The notes under the pieces: generated by a model
Seen by the model: the letters and a program-made list of their open reading frames with translations, nothing else
The model's database searches: none
Told to the model about the DNA's origin: nothing
NCBI RefSeq assembly: GCF_014636315.1
Contig: NZ_BMED01000007.1
Location: 207,219-271,218, forward strand
DNA: 64,000 nt
DNA from: Parundibacterium terreum
GTDB lineage: Bacteria; Pseudomonadota; Gammaproteobacteria; Burkholderiales; Burkholderiaceae_D
Reading direction: 5' to 3'
Part shown: positions 43,165 through 52,320 of the stretch, piece by piece
How positions within the stretch are numbered: the stretch's first letter is position 1
Layout: each line of letters begins with the position of its first letter
Translations under genes and position numbers: made by a program

Positions 43165-43371
43165 GACCACGCCGGGTTTGAGGATGATGTATCCACAAAA
43201 GCAACAGACAGGTAGCGGATTTGTGTGCCTACCATTGCTAGCTGCAGCGAATCGGGTAAAGTTATTGATACGGGACGACTTAATAAGTTAGGGCAGCGGC
43301 AATAAGAATGATGAGAACGCATCTCATTTGTGTTGATGAAATGAGTTCTAAATAACACGCTGAAAGTTTTC

Positions 43372-45000
43372 ATGAGCGATCTGGCAGAAATAAGGGCATT
43401 GCTCATTGAGCCGCATGCAGGCATGCGGGTCAGTTTGCATAATATGCTGAATTTGTGCGGCATTTCTAAAATAGAGCATTCTCAGACTGCAGGGATGGCT
43501 GTGCGTACGATACAGTCCAAGCCCTTCGATCTGATCATGTGCGAATATGACCTCGGTGTCGGCCAGGACGGCCAGCAGTTGCTGGAAGACATACGTCACC
43601 ACAAGCTGACCCCGCTTTCCACTATCTTCATCATGGTGACAGCCGAGCGCTCATACGCCAAAGTCGTCAGCGCTGCCGAGCTGGCGCCGTCCGATTACCT
43701 GCTGAAACCCTTCACTGCCGATACCTTGCTGGAACGGGTGATGAAGGCAATCGACAAGCGCAAAGCCTTTGTCGAAGTCTATTCGCTGATGGACAGGGGG
43801 GAGCTGGCTGTCGCGGTTCAGGCATGCATTGAGGGCGGCGAGATCTATCCCAAATACGCAGTGGACTTCATGCGTCTGCGAGCAGAATTGCATGTCACGC
43901 TGGGCGAAGCGGTAGAGGCGGAAGCGCTGTATACCCAGTTGTTTGAATTACGCGCGGTGGCTTGGGCCAGGCTGGGGCTGGCCAAGACCTTGTTCATGCA
44001 GGGTCGCTACGAAGAGGCTGAAAGCCTGCTGAAGAGCCTGGTGGCGGAAAACGACAAGTTCATGGACGCCTATGACTGGCTGGCCAAGACCCATGAAATG
44101 ATAGGCGAATTGCCGGAAGCAAAAGCAGTGCTGGGTGCTGCTGTCATCGTATCGCCGCATGCAGTACGGCGCTTGCGCAAGCTGGGCGATATAGCACTGG
44201 AGACCGGCGACCTGGAAATGGCTGAGAGCGTCTTCAAGAAGGTCGTCAGCAAGGCCCGGCATTCTGATTTCCGCGATCCGGAAGACCATGTAAAACTGGT
44301 CGACGCGCTGGTGCAAAGGGGCGACACCGAACAGGCAAAGTCGGTCATCCGCGACCTGGAAAAAAATATGGCGGGCATGAAAAAGACCGAGGCCTGCCGT
44401 GCCATTTCTGCTGCCCGTGTGCATGCGAAGACAGGTGATGCGCGTTTGATGGAAGAGCTGGAAGCGGCAGTCGCGGCCAGCCAGGAAGATATCGGTTTAT
44501 CGACCGCGACCAAGCTGGGCCTGGCGCGGGAGTGTCTTGAGCATGATCAGGAACAGCAGGCTACGCAGGTCGTGCTGGATGTAATGCGCAATGCCAGCAA
44601 CCAGCAGGTGATGTCGCGTGCAATGGAAGTGTTCGAAAAAGCAGGCAAGAACGACATCGCGCAATTCCTGGCTCAGCAAAGTCGGCAAGAGGTGATGACG
44701 CTGGTTTCCACCGGCGTGCAAAAGGCGCGGGATGGCGATTTCAAGGGTTCTGTGGATGTGATGACCGCTGCTGCTCGCAAATCGCCGGACAATCCGCAAG
44801 TCGTGATGAATGCCGCACTGGCAACCCTGAAGTATCTGGAGAATCTGGGTTGGGAAGGTGCAGTGGCGTCGCAGGCGCGTATGCTGATAGAGTCGGCCCG
44901 GCGCCTGGATCCCATGAACCCGCGCCTGCGGGCGATCAGCGGCTTGTATGACGCGTTGCAAAAGAAATATGGCATTAACGCTACCCGGAAAGTTAAATAA
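43372..45000 (+). CDS. Receiver-domain protein with TPR repeats (degenerate phosphoacceptor)
   Basis: 542 residues. An N-terminal CheY-like receiver domain (about 6-125) is followed by a long TPR solenoid (about 155-500). In the receiver the conserved Thr90 (VTAE) and Lys112 (LLKPF) are present, but the phosphoacceptor position after FDLIMC is Glu58 (GAA), with Asp60 two positions on, and the metal-binding acidic pair is reduced to Glu13. It may be locked in an active-like state or use Asp60. The HDOD gene follows 56 bases downstream. This architecture is typical of two-component scaffolding proteins. Confidence 0.9.
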   Translation: MSDLAEIRALLIEPHAGMRVSLHNMLNLCGISKIEHSQTAGMAVRTIQSKPFDLIMCEYDLGVGQDGQQLLEDIRHHKLTPLSTIFIMVTAERSYAKVVSAAELAPSDYLLKPFTADTLLERVMKAIDKRKAFVEVYSLMDRGELAVAVQACIEGGEIYPKYAVDFMRLRAELHVTLGEAVEAEALYTQLFELRAVAWARLGLAKTLFMQGRYEEAESLLKSLVAENDKFMDAYDWLAKTHEMIGELPEAKAVLGAAVIVSPHAVRRLRKLGDIALETGDLEMAESVFKKVVSKARHSDFRDPEDHVKLVDALVQRGDTEQAKSVIRDLEKNMAGMKKTEACRAISAARVHAKTGDARLMEELEAAVAASQEDIGLSTATKLGLARECLEHDQEQQATQVVLDVMRNASNQQVMSRAMEVFEKAGKNDIAQFLAQQSRQEVMTLVSTGVQKARDGDFKGSVDVMTAAARKSPDNPQVVMNAALATLKYLENLGWEGAVASQARMLIESARRLDPMNPRLRAISGLYDALQKKYGINATRKVK

Positions 45001-45056
45001 TGTTGCAAGTGCCGCCGATATGCGGGCTAGCCTGCCGGCACTGATAAACTGAATTT

Positions 45057-46619
45057 ATGATAAACGACCCCTCTGCATTCCTGAAGCAGGACGCGCCTGA
45101 ATTACCGCGCGACAGGATACTCAAAAAGATCAGTGAAGACGAAAGCTTGCCTACACTGGGTGTTGCTGTGTCCAAGGTGGTTGAAATCACTTCTTCCGGC
45201 GAGGATTCGGTCGCCAAGCTGGCGCATTTTGTGTTGTCGGATGTGGGCCTGACGCAAAAAATCCTGCGCCTGTCCAATACCATCCAGTACCGCAATACTT
45301 CCGGCGTGCCGGTGACAACGATCTCGCGCGCAATTTTTCTGCTCGGCTTCAATACCGTCAAGACCAGCGCCCTCGCGATGCTGCTGGTCGATTGTTTCCA
45401 CGACAAAAGGCATGCGCAGAGTGTGCGCAAGGAATTGATACATGCCTTGTGCGCCAGCATAGTCGGGCGTGAAATGTCACAACGCAGCGTTTATCACGAT
45501 TCCGAAGAAGCTGCGGTTGCTGCCTTGTTCAAGAATGTGGGCCGGGTACTGGTAGCATCTTTCGATCACCAGTTGCATGGCCGCATACAGGCGATGATCG
45601 ATACTGGGAAGGCCACGGCGTCAGAAGCATCTGATCTTTTGCTTGGCTGCCCCTATGAGCGCTTCGGTGAACTGGCGCTGCAGGATTGGAAAATTCCCGA
45701 CACTATCGTGCAATCCCTGGGGCGTTTGCCCGGCGGGACTTTGCGCAGGGCGAATAACCGCAATGACTGGCTGAAGCAGGTCGCCAGTTTTAGTGACGAA
45801 GTCGCTGACAAGATATTGACACCGACTAGCGAGCCCTTATTCGACCGCTGCAAATCCATACTGCTCAAATTTGGCACCGTGCTGGATCTGGATAAAGCCA
45901 GGATGGAAGCTTTGTTGACGCGTGTGGAGCTGGAAACCAGGGAACTTGCGAAAAGCATGGATATTGCCATGCCGCCGGTGGGCGCGGGTGCGGATGGCGA
46001 TCAGTCCAATAGCACGGGAGTACCTAGCGAGTTTTTGCTGAAGGCTTTCGATTCCGAACAGATGCAGGAAAAATCGGAGCGCTATGCCAGCGGCAAGCCG
46101 GTGAATGCGCGCGACCTGCTATTGGCCGGCGTGCAGGATGTTACGCAGATGCTGGCATCCGAGCAATGCAAATTGAACGATCTGGTGCTGCTGGTATTGG
46201 AAACCTTATACAGCAGCATGGGCTTCCGCTTTGCAACCGCCTGCCTGCGCGATGTGCAATCATCGCGCTTTGTCGCCAGGATCGCGGTAGGCGAAAATTA
46301 TGCGGAGCGGCAGAAGGCATTTGTCTTTCCGACCAAGGCTGAAAACGATATTTTCAATCTGGCGATGGTCAATAATGCCGACCTGATGATTTCGGATGCG
46401 ATGACGCCGAAGATACAAAGCATGCTGCCGGCCTGGCACAAAACCCTATTGCCGGATGCACGCAGTTTTATCGTGCTGCCGCTGGTGATACAGAAGAAGC
46501 CCCTGGGCCTGTTCTATGCAGACCGGGCAGTGATCGCCGAAGAAGGCGTGCCGCCGGATGAAACCGCGCTGATCAAGACGCTGAAAAGCCAGTTGCTGGC
46601 AGCGATGATGCGCGGCTAA
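45057..46619 (+). CDS. HDOD domain signalling protein with C-terminal GAF-like domain
   Basis: 520 residues. The HDOD domain (about 15-215) starts LPRDRILKKISEDESLPTLG and has ASIVGREMSQR and FKNVGRVLVASFDHQ; it lacks the metal-binding HD pair, as expected. The C-terminal region (about 345-515) looks like a GAF domain with VLPLVIQKKPLGLFYADR. HDOD proteins link sensory input to downstream regulators. It is probably co-transcribed with the receiver-TPR gene, and both are followed by a terminator. Confidence 0.88.
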   Translation: MINDPSAFLKQDAPELPRDRILKKISEDESLPTLGVAVSKVVEITSSGEDSVAKLAHFVLSDVGLTQKILRLSNTIQYRNTSGVPVTTISRAIFLLGFNTVKTSALAMLLVDCFHDKRHAQSVRKELIHALCASIVGREMSQRSVYHDSEEAAVAALFKNVGRVLVASFDHQLHGRIQAMIDTGKATASEASDLLLGCPYERFGELALQDWKIPDTIVQSLGRLPGGTLRRANNRNDWLKQVASFSDEVADKILTPTSEPLFDRCKSILLKFGTVLDLDKARMEALLTRVELETRELAKSMDIAMPPVGAGADGDQSNSTGVPSEFLLKAFDSEQMQEKSERYASGKPVNARDLLLAGVQDVTQMLASEQCKLNDLVLLVLETLYSSMGFRFATACLRDVQSSRFVARIAVGENYAERQKAFVFPTKAENDIFNLAMVNNADLMISDAMTPKIQSMLPAWHKTLLPDARSFIVLPLVIQKKPLGLFYADRAVIAEEGVPPDETALIKTLKSQLLAAMMRG

Positions 46620-46654
46620 TGCGCGGCTGATGCTTGGCATCAGACCGACGAATG

Positions 46655-46688
46655 CAAAAACGGCGTTGAAGAAAGCGCCGTTTTTTTG
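46655..46688 (+). terminator. Rho-independent terminator after the HDOD gene
   Basis: A-run, stem ACGGCG/CGCCGT around a ten-base loop, then T8. Confidence 0.88.
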
Positions 46689-46699
46689 ACTATCTTTGA

Positions 46700-47506
46700 T
46701 TATGCCAGAGGGATTTGCTGCTTCTTGGCCAATGCATCGATATCCTGCCAAAGCGTCATCTGGTTCAGCAGGCGGGTGGCCGGATCCAGCATGGCGTTCA
46801 GGTTGAAAAAGCGTTCCACTGCAGTTTCATCAAAGCCGCTGCTTTGCGAAAAATCGGTGCGGCCGTATTGCTTGCGGAAGGCGCTCAGCAAGTCTGCCGG
46901 AAAATCCTTGTGCCATGATTGCATCAGGCCGCCTACCATCAGCGCGCAATCGGTGGTTTGCTCCAGCATGCGCGAATTCTTTGCACCGCTGACATCGCGG
47001 TAATCCAGCAGGCGCGGGAAATGGAATTTCCTGATCCAGCTTGCGGGTATGCCTTCTGGGCGCAGGATGACGCCGCAGCGCCAGTTGCCCCAGCTCTTTT
47101 CTGCCTTGCTGCGCAATACGCTGTCATCTATTGCTGCGGCTTCGTGCTTGCTTGTACCTTCAATGAAATTTTCATTGGCGCGCACTACGCAGGCTTCCGC
47201 CAATTCTATTTCCATCACGACCGGTATGCCTGCCTGCAGCGCAATAGCTTCCAGCTCCGGCATGTCCGGCTTCTGGCCGTGTGCATTTTGCAGGGCCTTG
47301 ACGAAGGCATCCATGCTTGCTTCATGCTGGCTGTGCAGTTCGCTGGTGGCACTGCAGAAATCGGAACAGGCTGCAAAATAAGACATCAGCTCGCCCACAT
47401 AGATACCGGAAGCGGCTGGTATGCCGTTTCTCAGTATGGGGTAAAGCTGCGTGGAAATACTGCCGTATTTAACGACGGTGCCAGCCGGAAGGGTGAAATC
47501 ACTCAT
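46700..47506 (-). CDS. Hypothetical protein of unknown family
   Basis: A 268-residue soluble protein. No signal peptide or membrane helix; it has alternating helical and strand segments, with Cys in YFAACSDFCS and repeated Trp. I do not recognise a domain. It is followed by the YfgD-type gene on the same strand (upstream in transcription), but the 29-base gap could mean co-transcription. Codon use looks like the surrounding core genes, so it is likely native. Confidence 0.75.
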   Translation of the reverse strand: MSDFTLPAGTVVKYGSISTQLYPILRNGIPAASGIYVGELMSYFAACSDFCSATSELHSQHEASMDAFVKALQNAHGQKPDMPELEAIALQAGIPVVMEIELAEACVVRANENFIEGTSKHEAAAIDDSVLRSKAEKSWGNWRCGVILRPEGIPASWIRKFHFPRLLDYRDVSGAKNSRMLEQTTDCALMVGGLMQSWHKDFPADLLSAFRKQYGRTDFSQSSGFDETAVERFFNLNAMLDPATRLLNQMTLWQDIDALAKKQQIPLA

Positions 47507-47535
47507 GGTGTGTTGCCTGCGTATGTGGAATCGTT

Positions 47536-47910
47536 TTAATTGTTCTTGCCGAACAGCGCCAGAACATTTTCCGGCGGGCGTCCTATGATTGCCCGTCCCT
47601 GGTAGCTGACTATGGGCCTTTGCAATAATCTGGAGTGAGCGGCGATCGCAGCCAGCAAGGCAGCATCGTCGGCGCCGGCCAGGCCCAGGCTGGCATATTC
47701 TTCTTCATTGTCGCGCAGCATGGCGCGTACATCGCCGCCTAGTTGGGCGCGCAAGTCTTTTAGCGCCGCCAGATCAGGCGGCGTCTTCAGGTAGTCGATG
47801 ACGTTCAGTGGTTGGCCGTCGCGCTCGGCGACTTCCTGCACCAGCGCCAGGGTTTCACGCGATTTGCTGCAGCGTGGATTGTGATAGATCGTGATCAAAG
47901 CGTGCTCCAT
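47536..47910 (-). CDS. ArsC family (glutaredoxin) reductase, YfgD type
   Basis: 124 residues. It begins with the ArsC/Spx motif HNPRCSKSRETL, with the nucleophilic Cys14, and later RPIV and GRPPENVL, where the first Arg contacts the anion. The combination NPRCSKSR matches the YfgD subfamily more closely than plasmid ArsC. Arsenate reduction is possible but not shown; no ars operon is adjacent. It lies 50 bases from the UPF0016 gene on the same strand. Confidence 0.88.
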   Translation of the reverse strand: MEHALITIYHNPRCSKSRETLALVQEVAERDGQPLNVIDYLKTPPDLAALKDLRAQLGGDVRAMLRDNEEEYASLGLAGADDAALLAAIAAHSRLLQRPIVSYQGRAIIGRPPENVLALFGKNN

Positions 47911-47960
47911 GATGCTTCAAATACTTCAAAAAAAGCGGGAACCCGTCCCGCCTTTGTTCT

Positions 47961-48542
47961 TTATAAAAACTGGCTGCCCATGCCCAGCAGCACTGCCGCG
48001 CCAAGTACGAAGAAGATGGTCGCTGCGACAATGCGCACCGTCTTGAACGGGAAATTCGGCGATGCGATCTTGCCCAGGAATACTGCAGGCACATCGGCGA
48101 TCATCATGCCCAGTGTAGAACCGGCAACAACCCAGCCTATGCTGGAGTATTTGGCAGCCAGCGCGACGGTCGCCAGTTGCGTCTTGTCGCCTATCTCTGC
48201 CAGGAAAAAAGTAAAGCAGGTTACCAGGAATACGCCATAACGGCCGTTGCTGATGGCTTCGCCTTCTTCCATTTCATCGGGCTTCAGGGTCCATGCGGCA
48301 ATGGCGATGAAAGACAAGCCCAGCGCCCAGCGCAGCACGTCGGCGGAAACATGGGCGGCAACCCATTGGCCCAGTAGCGCGGCCAGCGCGTGATTGGCCA
48401 GTGTAGCGACCAGTATGCCGAGCACAATGGGCAAGGGCTTTTTGTAGCGGGCCGCCAGCAATAAGGCCAGCAATTGGGTTTTATCGCCGATTTCACCAAC
48501 GGCGATGGCTAAGGTAGAGACGAGGAAAGCTTCCATGGACAT
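47961..48542 (-). CDS. UPF0016/Gdt1-family manganese exporter
   Basis: 193 residues from ATG 48542 (a second ATG at 48536 is possible). Six membrane helices carry two copies of the family signature E-x-G-D-K-T-Q (VGEIGDKTQLLAL and LAEIGDKTQLATV), the metal-binding motif of Gdt1/TMEM165. In bacteria such proteins (MneA/MntX-like) export Mn2+. Directly upstream is a yybP-ykoY riboswitch, which senses Mn2+, so the gene should be switched on by excess manganese. Confidence 0.93.
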   Translation of the reverse strand: MSMEAFLVSTLAIAVGEIGDKTQLLALLLAARYKKPLPIVLGILVATLANHALAALLGQWVAAHVSADVLRWALGLSFIAIAAWTLKPDEMEEGEAISNGRYGVFLVTCFTFFLAEIGDKTQLATVALAAKYSSIGWVVAGSTLGMMIADVPAVFLGKIASPNFPFKTVRIVAATIFFVLGAAVLLGMGSQFL

Positions 48543-48609
48543 GTGCGGATCGGGCGAATTAACCAATGATACATACGTCTGCCGCCCAATCCCTGGTCGC
48601 TGCAAGCGC

Positions 48610-48737
48610 ATATATCAAAGGTCTTGCCAAACCTGCAAGCCGGTGAAATCCGGACTTTCAGGCCAAACGCACCATGACGATCGTCAAGTATGTTGATGCG
48701 TTTGCTTCAATCTGGGATTGAAGCAGGCTACTCCCCA
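48610..48737 (-). ncRNA. yybP-ykoY manganese riboswitch
   Basis: On the minus strand the leader begins GGGGAGTAGCC, the conserved 5' part of the yybP-ykoY aptamer, and about 110 bases later has GGCAAGACCTTTG, the conserved 3' side; between them lies a stem-rich region. It precedes the UPF0016 exporter start by about 70 bases. The motif senses Mn2+ and usually activates Mn exporters. Confidence 0.85.
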
Positions 48738-48754
48738 ATGAATATGAGAAGCGT

Positions 48755-48760
48755 ATTATA
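48755..48760 (-). promoter_or_regulatory. -10 element for the riboswitch transcript
   Basis: A perfect TATAAT on the minus strand, about 20 bases before the aptamer's GGGGAGTAG. No good -35 was found 17 bases upstream. Confidence 0.5.
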
Positions 48761-48788
48761 CAGCATGAAGCCCGGCCGGGCCTAAATT

Positions 48789-50594
48789 CTACGCATCCCA
48801 GCCGCCGCTCTGCTGCTTGTCCCGGGCTTCGCGGTCGCGCGCAAACATCTCTTCCAGTTCTTCCCTGGCCTGTTTTGCCAGCGAGACCAGTGTCTGCTGG
48901 TCCTTGTAATGGGGATAGACCGCATACATGGTCTTGATATTGTGCGCACGGAACTTCATTGCAGTCTGCCTTGCCTGGTAGGCACCGAAACCCAGTTCCT
49001 GCAGTACGCGCCGGCCCAGTTGCAGCGAAGCCTCAAACGTATCCCGCTCCAGTATTTCCACGCCCCTGTCCATCAATTGATAGCAGTGCGTGATATCACG
49101 CGCACGCGCCACGATGCGAAGCTTGGGAAAGCGCTGCTTGACGACATCGACCAGCTTCAGGCTGGCATCGGCATCGTTGATCGCAATTACCAGCACCTTG
49201 GCCTTGTCGGCACCAGCGGATTGCAGCAGGTCGGCACGGGTGACGTCGCCGTAGAATATCTTGAAGCCGAATTTGCGCAATAGATCGATCTGGTCCGAAT
49301 CATGGTCCAGCACGGTGGCGCGGATGCGATTGGCATACAGCAGGCGGCCTATGATCTGGCCGAAACGGCCGAAGCCGGCAATGATGACGGGATTGTCCTG
49401 AGGCGTAATTTCATCGTCGGGACGCGCATCTATATTGCGCAGGCGCGGTTCTATCAACTTGTCGTAAGCGACCAGCAGCAGCGGCGTGACGACCATGGAC
49501 AGCGCAACCACAACCACCAGCAGGGCGGAGGTATCGCGCGAAAAAACCATGGCCGAGGTGGCGGTGCTGAACACCACAAAAGCGAATTCACCGCCCTGTG
49601 CCAGCAGGAAGGTAAACAGGCTTTGCTGGGTACGCGGCAATTTGAAGCACTTGCTCAGCACATACAGCACGCTCATCTTGATGCTGAGGAATGCCATGAC
49701 CAGGCCGAGGATTTGCCAGGGCTTGGTCAGGAACAGGCCAAAGTCCACCGACATGCCAACCGCGATGAAGAATAGTCCCAGCAGCAAGCCCTTGAACGGT
49801 TCCAGATCGCTCTCCAGCGCATGCCGGTATTCGGACTCTGCCAGCAGCACGCCTGCCAGGAAGGTGCCCAGCGCCATCGACATATTGACCGAATCCATCA
49901 GCAGGGCAATCGAGATCACGAGCAACAGCGCAAACGCGGTAAAAATTTCGCGCATGCCGGTCTTGGCGATGATGCGCAATATCGGACGTATCAGGTAGCG
50001 GCCGCCGACGATCAGGCCGGCAATCACGCCTACCACCTTCAGGCCGCCCAGCCAGCCCTCGGTTTCACCCTGGGTTTCTGCAATGCCGAGCAAGGGGATC
50101 AGGGCGATCATAGGAATCGCGGCGATATCCTGGAACAGCAGTATGGAAAAACCGGCATTGCCCGCCGGTGTATTCATCAGGTTGCGCTCATCTAGTGTCG
50201 CCAGTGCAATGGCGGTCGAGGATAGCGACAGGCCTAGCGCGGCGATCAGTGCCGTTCTCCAGTCCGCTCCCAGCGGCAGCCCTGCGGCAAACAGCGCGGC
50301 ACTGCAGCCCAGCACTTGCGCGCCGCCCCAGCCAAAAATGGGCCGGCGCAAGGACCACAGGCGCTTGGAATCCAGCTCCAGCCCTATCACGAACAAAAGC
50401 AGTACCACGCCGAATTCCGAAAAATGCAAAATGATCTGTACATCTTCTATCAGGCGCAGTCCCCACGGGCCTATAGCCATGCCGGCGATCAGGTAGCCCA
50501 GCACTGCGCCCAGTCCCAGGCGCTTGGCGATAGGCACTGCAATCACCGCCGCCAGCAGGTAAATCAGCGCATTAAACAGCAGATTGTTTTCCAT
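48789..50594 (-). CDS. Kef-type K+/H+ antiporter with RCK/TrkA-N domain
   Basis: 601 residues. The N-terminal ~380 residues form about 12-13 membrane helices of the CPA2 exchanger family, then a cytosolic RCK domain (about 400-530) with the NAD-binding IIAGFGRFGQ. The tail (about 530-601) is charged. It exchanges K+ for H+ and is usually gated by glutathione adducts, tying it to electrophile stress. The small flavoprotein upstream overlaps by one base, as in kefC-kefF pairs. I do not assign B or C. Confidence 0.92.
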   Translation of the reverse strand: MENNLLFNALIYLLAAVIAVPIAKRLGLGAVLGYLIAGMAIGPWGLRLIEDVQIILHFSEFGVVLLLFVIGLELDSKRLWSLRRPIFGWGGAQVLGCSAALFAAGLPLGADWRTALIAALGLSLSSTAIALATLDERNLMNTPAGNAGFSILLFQDIAAIPMIALIPLLGIAETQGETEGWLGGLKVVGVIAGLIVGGRYLIRPILRIIAKTGMREIFTAFALLLVISIALLMDSVNMSMALGTFLAGVLLAESEYRHALESDLEPFKGLLLGLFFIAVGMSVDFGLFLTKPWQILGLVMAFLSIKMSVLYVLSKCFKLPRTQQSLFTFLLAQGGEFAFVVFSTATSAMVFSRDTSALLVVVVALSMVVTPLLLVAYDKLIEPRLRNIDARPDDEITPQDNPVIIAGFGRFGQIIGRLLYANRIRATVLDHDSDQIDLLRKFGFKIFYGDVTRADLLQSAGADKAKVLVIAINDADASLKLVDVVKQRFPKLRIVARARDITHCYQLMDRGVEILERDTFEASLQLGRRVLQELGFGAYQARQTAMKFRAHNIKTMYAVYPHYKDQQTLVSLAKQAREELEEMFARDREARDKQQSGGWDA

Positions 50595-51190
50595 CAGGCT
50601 TCCTTGTTCGATGATGCGGCCACTGTTTGCGGGAGTCCGGCAGGCCAGGCGGGGTAGCTGGTCAGCAAATCATGGAAATGCTGGCAATGCGCATTCACCG
50701 TGGCTTCGCTTGCCTGATAGGCGCCGTACAGTACGTAAGGCGGCTTCCAGTGCATGCCGCACAGGGTTGCGGTTTGCAGGAAAGGCATCAGGAAGGTATC
50801 CAACGGATAGCCATGCTGGCCGCCGTCCTGGTAGTCGGCAACGGTGCCTCCGGTGCTGAGCACCAGCCAGCAATCCTTGTCTTTCAGTTCATTGCCGTCA
50901 CTGCCATGTGCCCAGCCGTGTTCCAGCACGACGTCTATCCACTCCTTTAATAGCGAGGGCATGCCATACCAATGTACCGGATGCTGGAATACCACTAGGT
51001 CTGCTGCTTTCAGCAGCGCCTGCTCGCGTTCTACGTCGATATGGAAATCCGGATAGTTTTCATACAGGTCATTGATGTGCACGCCGGGTATGCCGTGCGC
51101 AGCGTCCAGCAGCCTGTGATTGACACGCGAACTCTGGCTGGCGGGGTGGGCATAGATCAGGAGGATGCTGGGAGGCTTGGTTTGAATCAT
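50594..51190 (-). CDS. Kef-associated flavodoxin-like NAD(P)H oxidoreductase
   Basis: 198 residues of the KefF/KefG (YheR/NQO-like) family. It has the flavin-binding IYAHPASQSSRVN and FQHPVHWYGMPSLLKEWIDVVLEHGWAHG, the family signature. It is an FMN-binding quinone reductase that activates the antiporter. Its stop codon overlaps the ATG of the antiporter by one base, so they are translationally coupled. Confidence 0.92.
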   Translation of the reverse strand: MIQTKPPSILLIYAHPASQSSRVNHRLLDAAHGIPGVHINDLYENYPDFHIDVEREQALLKAADLVVFQHPVHWYGMPSLLKEWIDVVLEHGWAHGSDGNELKDKDCWLVLSTGGTVADYQDGGQHGYPLDTFLMPFLQTATLCGMHWKPPYVLYGAYQASEATVNAHCQHFHDLLTSYPAWPAGLPQTVAASSNKEA

Positions 51191-51277
51191 GGACGGCTTA
51201 AATAATTAAATACCTGAAAAAGAATACCGGATAGTGGATTTTTAGTAAGCAGGAAATATTCCACGCCTGCCTATTTT

Positions 51278-52210
51278 TTAGGGGCGGCGCGCAGCCATTT
51301 GTCCGCTTGACTGGTTGCTGTTTGCAAATCGCTCCAGCATGAAATCGATGAAGCTGGTCAGTTTCGGCGTCGCCTGGCGGTTGCGCGGATAGACGATTTG
51401 TACCGGTCTCGGTGCCGGCGTGTAGTTTTCCAGTACAGAGACCAGGCGCCCGCTGGCGATGTCTGCCTTTAACAATACCTCGGATTGCAATACGATGCCG
51501 AAACCCTGTAGCGCCGCCATGCGCAAGGCCTGTCCATTATTGGAGCGGAAGCGGCTGGCGGGTATCAATGATTCGGTATCTGCCTCGCCGGGGAGATTCC
51601 TGAGCTTCCATCGGACGTGCTTGTTCCAGTGCATGAAGTCCAGGCATTGGTGGCCGGCCAGATCGGCAGGGGTTTGCGGAGTGCCTTTTCTTGCGAGATA
51701 GTCCGGCGATGCGCAGATCAGCATCTTGTACGCAAACAGAGGGCGCGCGATCAGGCCTGAATCTTCCAGCACGCCTATGCGCACCGAGGCGTCGTAGCCT
51801 TCCTCGACCAGATCTACCACGCGGTCGTTCAGATTCAGCTCCAGGCTGATCTCAGGATAGCGCTCCAGGTACTCGGTCATGGCCGGCGCCAGCCATTCGG
51901 TGCCGAAAGACACGGAGGCATTGATCTTCAGCACGCCGCGCGGCGTGGCCTGCATCGCTTCCGCGCCGGTTTCCGCAGCCCGTATCTCCGCCAGGATTAC
52001 ACGGCAGCGCTCGCAATACTGATGGCCTATCTCGGTCAGGCTTTGCCGGCGCGTGGTGCGGGTCAATAGCCTGGCACCCAGTTTTTGTTCCAGGAAGCGT
52101 ATGTGCTTGCCAACCATGACCGGGGAAATATCAAATGCCTCGGACGCGGCAGTAAAGCTACCGGCATCAACGACGGCGACAAATATTTCCATGCTGAGCA
52201 GTTTATCCAT
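51278..52210 (-). CDS. LysR family transcriptional regulator
   Basis: 310 residues from ATG 52210 (a TTG at 52228 is an alternative). N-terminal HTH (about 1-60) has MDKLLSMEIFVAVVDAGSFTAASEAFDISPVMVGKHIRFLEQ; the effector domain follows. It resembles the single-gene regulators of the DmlR/PgrR type. It is divergent from the SDR at 52321 across 110 bases, so that gene is a likely target. Confidence 0.92.
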   Translation of the reverse strand: MDKLLSMEIFVAVVDAGSFTAASEAFDISPVMVGKHIRFLEQKLGARLLTRTTRRQSLTEIGHQYCERCRVILAEIRAAETGAEAMQATPRGVLKINASVSFGTEWLAPAMTEYLERYPEISLELNLNDRVVDLVEEGYDASVRIGVLEDSGLIARPLFAYKMLICASPDYLARKGTPQTPADLAGHQCLDFMHWNKHVRWKLRNLPGEADTESLIPASRFRSNNGQALRMAALQGFGIVLQSEVLLKADIASGRLVSVLENYTPAPRPVQIVYPRNRQATPKLTSFIDFMLERFANSNQSSGQMAARRP

Positions 52211-52320
52211 CGCTTGATTGCTAACCAAAGGTTTTGAATGATATTCATATTAGCGCATTTATTCGTACACTGATCGAATTAATAATGGGCACTCGCTTAA
52301 TTAAACCACCAGGAGTGCAT

